Part shown: piece by piece, positions 56,300 through 64,000 of the stretch
How the letters are laid out: the number at the start of each line of letters is the position of its first letter
Position numbering within the stretch: position 1 is the first letter of the stretch
Translations under genes and position numbers: made by a program
Assembly (NCBI RefSeq): GCF_037176765.1
Contig: NC_090027.1
Location: 35,525,312-35,589,311 of the forward strand
Direction: 5' to 3'
Source of the DNA: Anolis sagrei
Taxonomy: Eukaryota; Chordata; Lepidosauria; Squamata; Anolidae
DNA length: 64,000 nt
The notes under the pieces: model-generated
Databases searched by the model: none
What the model saw: only the letters and a program-made list of their open reading frames with translations
Told to the model about the DNA's origin: nothing

Positions 56300-56383
56300 C
56301 CTTCCAATGTTTCTCTTGACCATGGTTATCTTCATTTGGTCTTGATCTGTTACTTTCCAGGGTCTGTTCTGAAACATCATTTC
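56300..56383 (-). CDS. CRTAM: CRTAM cytoplasmic exon 1
   Basis: The acceptor cctatctatag precedes 56383 and the donor AAGG|gtaagc is at 56300/56299. 84 nt, phase 1 to phase 1. It encodes NDVSEQTLESNRSRPNEDNH and continues GQEKHWK. The VSExTLESxRSR core is shared with human CRTAM. It lies just after a tandem repeat array that fills the following intron. Confidence 0.87.
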
Positions 56384-56429
56384 CTATAGATAGGATAAGA
56401 ATGAGCTTGTGAAGAGGCAGACCTAGATT

Positions 56430-56645
56430 GCATCTTCACTGCAGAATGGATGCACTTTGACACTACTTGACTTGCCGTGGCTCACTGTTATGGAATCATG
56501 GAGTGTAGTTTTACATGTTCTTTAGCCTTCTCTGTCAAAGAATGCTGGTTCTCCACCAAACTACAAATCCCAGTATTCCATAGCACTGAGCCAGGGCAGT
56601 TCAAGTAGCATCAAACTGCATTCATTTTATCTACAGTGTAGTTAT
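56430..56645. mobile_element. Palindromic MITE (TCTACACTGTAGAAT family)
   Basis: ATCTTCACTGCAGAATGGAT at left; AAACTGCATTCATTTTATCT with ACAGTGTAG at right. The interior GGTTCTCCACCAAACTACAA is shared with 60488-60705. Confidence 0.78.
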
Positions 56646-56834
56646 GGCATACATTTTTGGACACTGCATGTGGCTCATATTAAGCTGTTGGTAGCATAAA
56701 CAGAGGGGTTCATATAGACCTTGGTTCAAATATTAGTGTGTTAAAGAAGATAGAGTAGTATATGAATGAGTATTTCTAATAAACAGTATTACAAAATGCC
56801 CAACCTGGTCAACATTAATGGGTATATATGCTAG

Positions 56835-57692
56835 TCTATATAAATAAAAATGTAATGTTCGTTTGTGGGATTAACAGAACTCAAAAACCACTGGACAAAT
56901 TGACACCAAATTTGGACACAAGACACTTAACAACCCAATGTATGTCCTTCACTCAAAAAATTGATTTTATCATTTGGAAGTTGTAGTTGCTGGGATTTAT
57001 AGTTCACCTACAATCAAAGAGCATTCTGAAGCCCACCAACGATGGATTTGAACCAAACTTGGCACACAGTTCTCGCATGAACAACAGAAAATACTGGAAG
57101 GGTTTGGTGGGCAGTGTCCTTTGGTTTTGGAGTTGTAGTTCACCTACATCCAGAGATCCCTGTGGACCCAAACAATGAAGGACCAAATTCAGGGGCAGCT
57201 CAATCCATTACGCAAAGTAAACATTTGCAGTATAGTTGCTTTTGCCCAGGGGCACTCTTGAGGCACTCTTGGGGGGAAATAGACCTTGACATATGCAAGT
57301 TGTAGTTACTGGGATGTATAGTTCACCTATAATCAAGGCGCATTCTGAACACCATCAATGATGGAATTGAACCAAATATGGCACACAGAGCTCCCACGAT
57401 GAACAGAAAATATATATCAGTGATTGGTTTGGGGGGGGGGGGGGGTGCCAAAATACTGTTTGCTTACCATTGAAAATTACCTAGGGCCGCCTCTGACGAA
57501 ACTCTACACGAATACTCAATATGGCCAAATGTAAACACTGGTGGAGTTTGGGGAAAATAGAATCTTGACATTTGGGAGTTGTAGTTGCTGGGATTTATAG
57601 TTCACCTACAATCAAAGAGCATTCTGAACCCCACCAACGATAGAATTGGGCCAAGCCTCCCACACAGAACCCCCATGTGGGCCACAGCAACG
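56835..57692 (+). mobile_element. Helitron, long form, 3' hairpin lost
   Basis: Starts TCTATATAAATAAAAATGTA directly after CTAG of unrelated or older sequence. It reaches TGGGCCACAGCAACG but lacks the closing half. 57180-57500 holds a different insert with a G run. It lies in the CRTAM intron before the transmembrane exon. Confidence 0.75.
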
Positions 57693-57836
57693 TCCATCAT
57701 AAAAAATGTAATTAGAAGAGCTATGCACTGAAGTAGCCTCTAAAAGACAATAATTGTGGCAATGTGGATGCTGAATGTTTTCCTTTTTAAAAAATCTGAG
57801 TGTGAAACACTTTTATTTGACCACACATCCCTTTAC

Positions 57837-57983
57837 CTTTCTTCCATTCTCTGTGGGCTTTCCACAGCTTCACGACAAACAGAAGGACTACGATGGACAG
57901 AACAACAAGCAGCATGGTCACAAGGGCCGGGAGCAAAACGCTTGGCTCCTTTCCCACGATGCCTTCGTAAGTGAGGTTTGTTC
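57837..57983 (-). CDS. CRTAM: CRTAM transmembrane exon
   Basis: The acceptor gtacaaacctacag precedes 57983 and the donor AAAG|gtaaag is at 57837/57836. 147 nt, phase 1 to phase 1. A hydrophobic segment of about 24 residues runs from SVLLPALVTM through VVLLFVV and is followed by the basic juxtamembrane motif KLWKAHREWKK, the CRTAM signature. One N-glycosylation site (NLTY) lies just outside the membrane. Confidence 0.88.
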
Positions 57984-58373
57984 CTGTAGGTTTGTACAAA
58001 AACATAGGAATTTTAATGCCTTTAAGGGCAGTCTCCTAGCAACTGCATCTTGCGCTCTTGAGAGCGGAGGAAACATGTGAGTCTTGCAAACACTCCGGAT
58101 TCACCCATAAACCTGATTGCTTTTTTGAGACCATGCAAGTCGTTCAGAAACTGGTGAAAATGTGTATACCTCCCTCCCTGCTTTAGTCTCTCCAATATAT
58201 CGAGAGATGGGACTGCAGCTCCTATCGTTCCCAGCCATAGCAGCTTCATTAGGAGGGTTTGGATCACATAATCAGAGAGGATGGCATCAACATGACTTTA
58301 TATGAAATTATTTTGCAATGTTTCAGAAGGATTTTAAGTACTAAATTTTATCAGTGGGTTTTAACTTGTATTT

Positions 58374-58650
58374 AGGAGCCCCCAGTGGCACAATGGGTTA
58401 AACCCTTGTGCCAGCAGGACTGAGGACTGACAGGTTGCAGGTTTGAATCCAGGGAGAGCATGGATGAGCTCCCTCTGTCAGCTCCAGCTCCTCATACAGG
58501 GACATGAGAGAAGTCTTCCACAAGGATGGTAAAACATTCAAAACATCTGGGCATCCCTTGGGCAACATCAATGCAGATGGTCAATTCTCTCACACCAGAA
58601 GCGTCTTGCAGTTTCTCAACTCATTTCTGACATGAAAAAAAACCTTGTAT
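58374..58650 (+). mobile_element. Type-2 tRNA-derived SINE, full length
   Basis: Head AGGAGCCCCCAGTGGCACAA, B box GGTTTGAATCCAGGG, GGGACATGAGAGAAG, CTTGGGCAACATCAATGCAG, TTTCTCAACTCATTTCTGAC. The A/B-box spacing is tRNA-like. Confidence 0.85.
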
Positions 58651-58755
58651 TATAACACTTTGTATCTTGTCTGTCTTTTAATAGTGTTTTATCTCTTATT
58701 TTAATGATGTTATATCCCGCCTCAAGCAGCAGAGAGAGGCAGGCAATACATCATC

Positions 58756-59430
58756 ATCATCATCATCTGTGGAAAAGATCTTGGACAACAAGTTAAACAT
58801 GAACCAAGAATGTCATGCAGCAGCTAAAAAAGCTAATGGGATTTTGGCTTGCATAAATAGGAACCTAGTGTCAAGATTCAGGGAAATCATGCTCCCCCTC
58901 TTGATCAGACCACACCTGGAATCACACTGTGTCCAATTCTGGGCACCACAATTGAAAGGAGGTCTTGACAAGCTGGAATGTGTCCAGAGGTGAGAGACTA
59001 AAATGATCAAGGGTCTGGAGAACAAACCCTATGAGGAGCGGCTGAAAGAGCTGGGTATGTTTAGCCTGCAGAAGAGAAGGCTGAGAGGAGACACACTGAG
59101 GGCCATGGATCAATATGTGAGGGGAAGTCATAGGGAAGAGGGAGCAAGCTTGTTTTCTGCTGCCCTGAAGACTAGGATGCAATGGAACAATGGCTTCAAA
59201 CTACAAGAAAGAAGATTCTACCTGAACATTAGGAAAAACTTCCTAGTAGGAACTCTTTCTCTGCGCCGGGGTGTGGTGGAAGCTCCTTCTTTGGAGACTT
59301 TTAAACAGAGGCTGGATGGCCATTTGTCGGGTGTGCTTTGAATGAGATTTTCCTGCTCTGTGGTAGAATGGGGTTGAACTGGATGGCCCACGAGGTCTCT
59401 TCCAACTCTATGACTCTATGATCATCATCA
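58756..59430 (+). mobile_element. CR1 LINE 3' part, best preserved
   Basis: Encodes [70 protein letters not shown] and RFYLNIRKNFLVGTLSL. Ends GGATGGCCCACGAGGTCTCT, CCAACTCTATGACTCTATGA. Flanked by ATCATCATCAT-type sequence on both sides. A few stops. Confidence 0.88.
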
Positions 59431-59733
59431 TTATTATGTAAAATATTTTTGTACCTAGATATAACACTTTTTATCATAAACTGAGATGATAAAAAGTGTT
59501 AGATCTAGGTATAGGGATCTAGGTACAGTTTACATAGGTTGCTATGTGCCTTCTAGTCATTTGAGACCTATGTCAACCCTAAGGTAACCTTATCATAGGG
59601 TTTTCTTAGGAAGATTAATTCAGGGAGCCTTTGCTTTCCTCTGATGCTGAGAGAGTACGACTTGCCCAAGTGAGTTTCAATTACCCAATGAGTTTTGATG
59701 GCCAGGAGGGGATTTGAACCCTGGTCCCTAGAA

Positions 59734-60475
59734 CAGTGGTTCTCAACCTTCCTAATGCCATGACCCCTTAATACAGTTCCTCATGTTGTGGTGAACCCCC
59801 AATCATAAAATTATTTTAGTTCCTACTTCATAACTGTAATTTTGCTACTGTTATGAATTGTAAATATCCAATATGCAGGATGTATTTTTATTCACTGGAC
59901 CAAATTTGGCACAAATATCCCATACGGCCAAATTTAAATACTGCTGAGATTTTTTTTTGGGGGGGGGGGGGGGATAGATTTTGTCATTTGGGAGTTGTAG
60001 TTGCTTGGATTTATAGTTCAATCAAAGAGCATTCTGAATTCTACCAACAATGGAATTAAACCAACTTGGCACACAGAACTTCCACGACCAACAGAAAATA
60101 CTGGAAGGACTTGCTGGGCATCGTCCTTGAGTTTTGGAGTTGTAGTTCACCTACATCCAGAGAGCACTGTTGACTCAAACAATGATGGATATGGACCAAA
60201 CTTTGCACAAATACTCCATATGCTCAAATGTGAACACTGGTGGAGTTAGGGGAAAATAGACCTTGACATTTGGGAGTTGTAGTTACTGGGATTTATAGTT
60301 CACCTACAATCAAAGAGCATTCTGAACCCCACCAATGATAGAATTGGACCAAACTTTCCACACAAAATCCCCATGACCAACTGAAAATACTGCGTTTTAT
60401 GATGGTCTTTAGCGACCCCTCTGACACCCCCTCATGACCCTCTAGGGGTCCCGATCCCCAGGTTGAGAAACACTG
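59734..60475. mobile_element. hAT element containing the Helitron-type core
   Basis: Ends CAGTGGTTCTCAACCTTCC and CCAGGTTGAGAAACACTG are inverted repeats. Octamers CCCTAGAA (59726-59733) and CTCTAGAA (60476-60483) flank them with one mismatch. The interior (59960-60390) carries the same GGGAGTTGTAGTTGCT, CAAAGAGCATTCTGAA, GAGCACTGTTGACTCAAACA core as the Helitrons. Confidence 0.85.
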
Positions 60476-60487
60476 CTCTAGAATCTT

Positions 60488-60705
60488 AGGGTATATCTAC
60501 ACTGTAGAATGAATGCAGTTTGACACTGCTTTGGCTCAATGCTATGGAATTATAGGTGTGGTAGTTGTACAAGTTGTTCAGCCTTTTCTGCTAAAGAGTG
60601 CGGGTGCTTCACCAAACTACAAATCCCATAATTCGATAGCACTGAGCCATACCACTCCAAGTGGTGCCAAACTGCACACTCTCTACAGTGTAGAATTAAA
60701 TACAT
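60488..60705. mobile_element. Palindromic MITE, complete
   Basis: GTATATCTACACTGTAGAAT at left and CTCTACAGTGTAGAATTAAA at right, with AATGCTATGGAATTATAGG and its complement as arms. It ends about 50 bp from CRTAM stalk exon C. Confidence 0.85.
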
Positions 60706-60757
60706 TGAATTAATATTTTTAATATTAAGGAATGGACATTGAGTTGCATTAGTTTAC

Positions 60758-60856
60758 CGTTTGTTGTCTCAGAATTCACCGTTGCTGTATCCAGACTTGT
60801 GAATGGTGTCCACGCAGGAAACTTTCCCTCCGTTGCATTTAACATTTTGCGGGTTC
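60758..60856 (-). CDS. CRTAM: CRTAM stalk exon C
   Basis: The acceptor tttctaaaag precedes 60856 and the donor AACG|gtaaac is at 60758/60757. 99 nt, phase 1 to phase 1. It encodes TRKMLNATEGKFPAWTPFTS and continues Thr-rich. It aligns with stalk exon B without gaps over its first ten codons (K-x-x-NATEG). The acceptor has a weak pyrimidine tract, so it may be used less efficiently. Confidence 0.68.
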
Positions 60857-61154
60857 CTTTTAGAAACGGAAAAAGAGAAGACTTATTATTTTAAACTCCC
60901 AGGGGGAATGCATAGCATCCTATTGATATTTCAGTAAATCACTCTGTATATCGGACCATCAGTAGCAATTAATTTCGTTTTGCATTTGGTGGAAAGGAGA
61001 GTAGAATAGTTGGATTTCCCAACAGATTTGGCACCAGATCTCCATTGCTTTCGCCTTCACCCATGGAGAATGTCTTCACATATAACTAAAACAATACATA
61101 GTATGTTGGTCTACGTTAGTTTAAAAGATAGACACTGTTCTTAAGTTAACTTAC

Positions 61155-61259
61155 CATTATTGATGGTAGAATTAAAATTCAAGGTAAATGCTTCTATCAT
61201 TGTGGACATTGTTGGCATTGTAGAGTTCCCTTCGGTGGCATTGAATATTTTGTCTGATG
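61155..61259 (-). CDS. CRTAM: CRTAM stalk exon B
   Basis: The acceptor tttttgcag precedes 61259 and the donor AATG|gtaagt is at 61155/61154. 105 nt, phase 1 to phase 1. It encodes SDKIFNATEGNSTMPTMSTM and continues Thr/Asn-rich. The motif FNATEG is shared with stalk exon C. At least three N-X-S/T sites suggest a heavily glycosylated stalk. Confidence 0.75.
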
Positions 61260-61375
61260 CTGCAAAAACAAAAGAGCATCACACGTTTTCCCAATGTCTC
61301 TTGTCGTGAAGGTATATTACCATACAAACATAACAGTTTGATGGCATTTTGTTCTCGATGGCGTTTTGCTCTTAC

Positions 61376-61450
61376 CTGTGTAATCCAACGAATTTGCAAG
61401 CGTTACTGTACTGAATTCAGTGGCATTTGGAGTGAGGTCTGTAGGAGATT
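61376..61450 (-). CDS. CRTAM: CRTAM stalk exon A
   Basis: The acceptor tttccag precedes 61450 and the donor ACAG|gtaaga is at 61376/61375. 75 nt, phase 1 to phase 1. It encodes SPTDLTPNATEFSTVTLANS plus LDYT, a Thr/Ser-rich linker with an N-glycosylation site in the motif NATE. It belongs to a set of three similar stalk exons. Confidence 0.75.
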
Positions 61451-61835
61451 CTGGAAACCAAATATTTCAAAATTACTTGTTTTGTCACATAAGGCAATAT
61501 TTAACTCATGTATCAACACACTGCTGATGGCAAAGACTGGCCTGAATCCAATGTTAGTCTCAACTAAAGTAGATCTTTTGAATAACTGGGACTTACACTT
61601 ACCAAGTTCACCTTGATTCAAAAAATATGCATTGAATCAAGAACAAATCTAACAATTGCATTCAGGTCACTGTGAGCGAAATCCAATATTGATCGCAAAT
61701 GGACTCATTGAAAACAATGGGACTTGCATAAATAGCAAAGAACAATTCACATTAATTTAAACGGGTCTGCTCAAGATGGAAATAAAATGGGATGGATGAT
61801 CAATAATAATAATAATAATAATAATAACAACAACA

Positions 61836-62330
61836 TTTTATTTATATTCCGCCCTATCTCCCCAAGGGGACTCAGGACTGGTCACAGTACACATATATGG
61901 CAAACATTCACTGCCATTTTGGATAAACAATACAGAAGCAGACAGAACAGAATGGAGGTATGTTGTGTCAATGTCAACGTCCAGCTTTTTGGCACCTTGG
62001 AAAGTTGTGCTCAAATCTAGCCACAGGAGGGTGTTGTCGCTCCAGCCTCTATGACAAAGAGCCATCAGGAATTCCTCCTTCCTTTTGGTCGCTCAGCATT
62101 TTCTGATTATTTTTCTTCAAGGTATCGTAAAATATCTCCCCACTTGTTTTGGCGGTACCTAATTTCTCTAATTACAGTTCAAGCTGTTTTTGAATGGCTT
62201 AGATCAACAATAAACTGGGTTGACAGTCAGCAGCTCATGTTGACCCGGGGCTTCGAACTGGCAACCTTTTGGTTGGTAGATCTTATTATTGGTGGTGATT
62301 TACCAGCTGTGCTAAACCCTGGCCCATGAA
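61836..62330 (-). mobile_element. Long tRNA-derived SINE with L2-like tail (minus)
   Basis: Reverse tail TTTATTTATATTCCGCCCTA with TCTCCCCAAGGGGACTCAGG and reverse head ending GCTGTGCTAAACCCTGGCCC with GGCTTCGAACTGG (B box). Same family as 35815-36310. (ATA)n precedes it at 61802-61828. Confidence 0.78.
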
Positions 62331-62494
62331 CTCATTAGGGAAGTACCAACTCATTAGGGAAGTAAAATTTGATGGTTTTATTTTTGCTGCTGCCAATAAT
62401 CTGGACTACCATTTTACCCTAATATGGATGAAATGGTGTTCCCAGTTCCCAGTTCCCAGCTCCTGGATGCTACTAATTCAACAAATGTTATTCC

Positions 62495-62921
62495 ATTGCT
62501 GCAGTGGAGCAATGGGTTAAACCATTAAATTGTTCAAAGCCACAGGTCAGGGTGAGCTTCCACTGTTAGCCATAGCTCCTGGCAACCTAGTAGTTTGAAA
62601 ATATGCAAATGTGAGTATATCAACAGCTTCAGCGGGAAGGTAATGAAGGCACCCATGCAGCCATGCCAGCAAACATGACTAGGAGGTGTCTACGGATAAC
62701 AGGCTTCTCAGCTTGGAAATGGAACAAGAGCACCTCCCCATGGCCAGAGTTGAGCACCACCTCCAGAAAGCCGGAGATGAAAGGGGAAGCCTTTACCCTT
62801 GTTCTGTGTATTTGTGTGTCATTGCTATTCCACTGTATTAAAGGCATTTAATGTTTGGCTATCTGTGTATGTTGTAATATGCTCTGAGTCTTCTTTAAGA
62901 GATAGAGTGGAATATAAATAA

Positions 62922-62954
<33 letters not shown>

Positions 62955-62960
62955 TATTGT
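62495..62960 (+). mobile_element. tRNA-derived SINE fused to an L2-like tail
   Basis: Body CATAGCTCCTGGCAACCTAG, ATGCAAATGTGAGTATATCA, CCATGCAGCCATGCCAGC. After CCTTTACCCTTG it continues into GGCATTTAATGTTTGGCTAT, GAGATAGAGTGGAATATAAA and (TTA)n. Either a SINE inserted beside an older tail or a composite. Confidence 0.7.
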
Positions 62961-62995
62961 TGACCAAAATTGTGCTCAATGGCCTCTGCACTTAC

Positions 62996-63151
62996 TGAAA
63001 GGTTTGAGGTATAATGTTGCTGTTAAGTTTCCTTCTTCAAGAGCTTCATGGTGAATAATACAAGTAAAGGAAGACTTCCGGGTGTATTTACGGACTGTGA
63101 GGATGCTGGTTGAATTGTATTTCTTGGCATCCTGTTGGTGTTCCGAGTCAC
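62996..63151 (-). CDS. CRTAM: CRTAM exon: second half of Ig-like C2 domain
   Basis: The acceptor ttgtattgcag precedes 63151 and the donor A|gtaagtg is at 62996/62995. It encodes YNSTSILTVRKYTRKSSF followed by TCIIHHEALEEGNLTATLYL. The pattern of an F strand Cys in a CIIxHxAL context matches human CRTAM. It has N-X-S/T sites at YNST and GNLT. The partner Cys must lie in the upstream exon outside the window. Confidence 0.85.
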
Positions 63152-63336
63152 CTGCAATACAAAGGGGACAATAATACCTATGGACCATTTTTTTAAAAAA
63201 TGTAGAGCCTTTAGCTGAAAGTGAGCAAACTGAGAAGATCTTCTTGTCAAGTATTTTGAAGGGAAGGACCCACATGGTGTGCTATTTTGAGTGTTGGATT
63301 TCGTGCAAGCCATACTCTCTCAACCCAAAAAATAGG

Positions 63337-64000
63337 CTCTTACTGCCTATTACAGGGAAAACCAGCTGATCCCTAATCCATCTAAAACACAAACATGTGC
63401 TTTTCACCTTGAGAACATACAAGCATCCCGAGCTCTGAGGATTACCTGGGAAGGAATCCCACTGGAGCATTGCAGTGCACCCAGATACCTGGGAGTCACT
63501 CTGGACCGTGCTCTGACCTACAAGAAGCGCTGCCTTAATATCAAGCAAAAAGTGGGCACTAGAAATAATATCATAGGAAAGCTGACTGGCACAACCTGGG
63601 GATCACAACCAGACACAGTGAAGACATCTGCCCTTGCGCTATGCTACTCTGCTGCTGAATATGCAGGTCTAGTGTGGAACACATCTCACCATGCTAAAAC
63701 AGTGGATGTGGCTATTAATGAGACATGCCGCATTATCACGGGGTGTCTGCCCCCTACACTACTGGAGAAATTACACTGCACCACCTGACATTCACCGGGA
63801 AGTAGCAGCCAATAGTGAAGGGACCAAGGTAGTGACATCTCCAGCTCATCCCCTGTTTGGGTATCAGCCAGCACATCAACAACTTAAATCAAGAAATAGT
63901 TTTCTAAGATCTACAGAGACACTCACTGGAACACCTCAGCAAGCAAGAGTCCAAAAGTGGCAGGCTCAAATCCAGAACCTCAATCAATGGCTGATACCAA
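63337..64000 (+). mobile_element. Ingi/Vingi-like LINE, third copy, runs off the window
   Basis: Colinear with 24090 onward: AYYRENQLIPNPSKTQTCAF, LRITWEGIPLEHCSAPRYLG, VTLDRALTYKKRCLNIKQKV, LNETCRIITGC-like. A short deletion near 63779 removes part of the SLEKLHYLAS region. It retains blocks missing from the 23 kb copy (GKLTGTTWGSQPDTVKT). Confidence 0.68.

Larger units (their letters stand above)
54962..64000 (-). other. CRTAM: CRTAM gene, 3' part (last seven coding exons)
   Basis: All internal exons here are phase 1 at both ends, as is usual for Ig-superfamily receptors, and join into 266 codons plus a stop. In order: C-terminal half of Ig domain 2, three short Thr/Ser/Asn-rich stalk exons, a transmembrane exon, and two cytoplasmic exons. 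Identification rests on KLWKAHREWKK after the membrane segment and VSEQTLESNRSRPNE after it, against human KLRKAHVIWKK and VSEHTLESYRSRSNNE as I recall them. Known role: adhesion receptor on activated T and NK cells that binds CADM1 and recruits the polarity protein Scribble through its C terminus. Signal peptide and Ig V domain exons lie off the window. Confidence 0.85.

Overview
This 64 kb window is vertebrate nuclear DNA, almost certainly from a squamate reptile, and most like an iguanian such as Anolis. That call rests on the repeats: Bov-B, CR1, L2-like and Ingi/Vingi-like LINEs, a squamate tRNA-derived SINE ending in CTTTACC repeats, Penelope-like elements, many non-autonomous Helitrons and hATs, and TAA-targeting R4/Dong-like tails. 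The species call is inference. No bacterial-style operon, CRISPR array or genuine tRNA/rRNA gene was seen.

Two host genes can be reconstructed, both on the minus strand and arranged head to tail. (1) JHY (junctional hydrocephalus homologue, C11orf63 in human), a motile-cilium gene, appears complete. A GC-rich promoter near 51.5 kb carries an RFX-type X-box. Seven coding exons follow at 48054-48364, 42280-42751, 20457-21127, 17820-18111, 12784-12864, 7323-7448 and 3854-4060. All splice phases agree, giving 719 codons plus a stop, and a candidate poly(A) signal lies at 3648-3653. (2) CRTAM, an immunoglobulin-superfamily adhesion receptor of lymphocytes, is represented by its last seven coding exons (63151 down to 54962): the end of the second Ig domain, three short stalk exons, the transmembrane exon and two cytoplasmic exons. 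Its 5' exons lie beyond base 64000. CRTAM followed by JHY is the order I recall from human 11q24.1, and BSX would be expected beyond base 1.

Layout: 1-3.6 kb is intergenic repeats downstream of JHY. 3.6-51.5 kb is JHY, whose introns are mostly layered transposons. 51.6-54.9 kb is intergenic and includes a 1-kb A/T-rich tandem array. 55-64 kb is CRTAM. Several non-repetitive stretches in and around JHY (about 2.05, 11, 28.2, 35.1 and 44.6 kb) look like possible conserved non-coding elements.

The transposons give clear insertion histories. There is a four-level nest (Bov-B, inverted Bov-B, Vingi-like LINE, solo LTR). One Helitron insertion has its empty site preserved in a second repeat copy 4 kb away. 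Inverted Penelope-like copies sit inside other elements with target duplications. R4/Dong-like 3' ends sit inside TAA microsatellites. Helitrons and a hAT element share the same internal sequence. I see no sign of a wholly new molecular system. The most original observations are the repeated N-A-T-E stalk exons of CRTAM, the shared Helitron/hAT core, and the LTR with a long acidic open frame.
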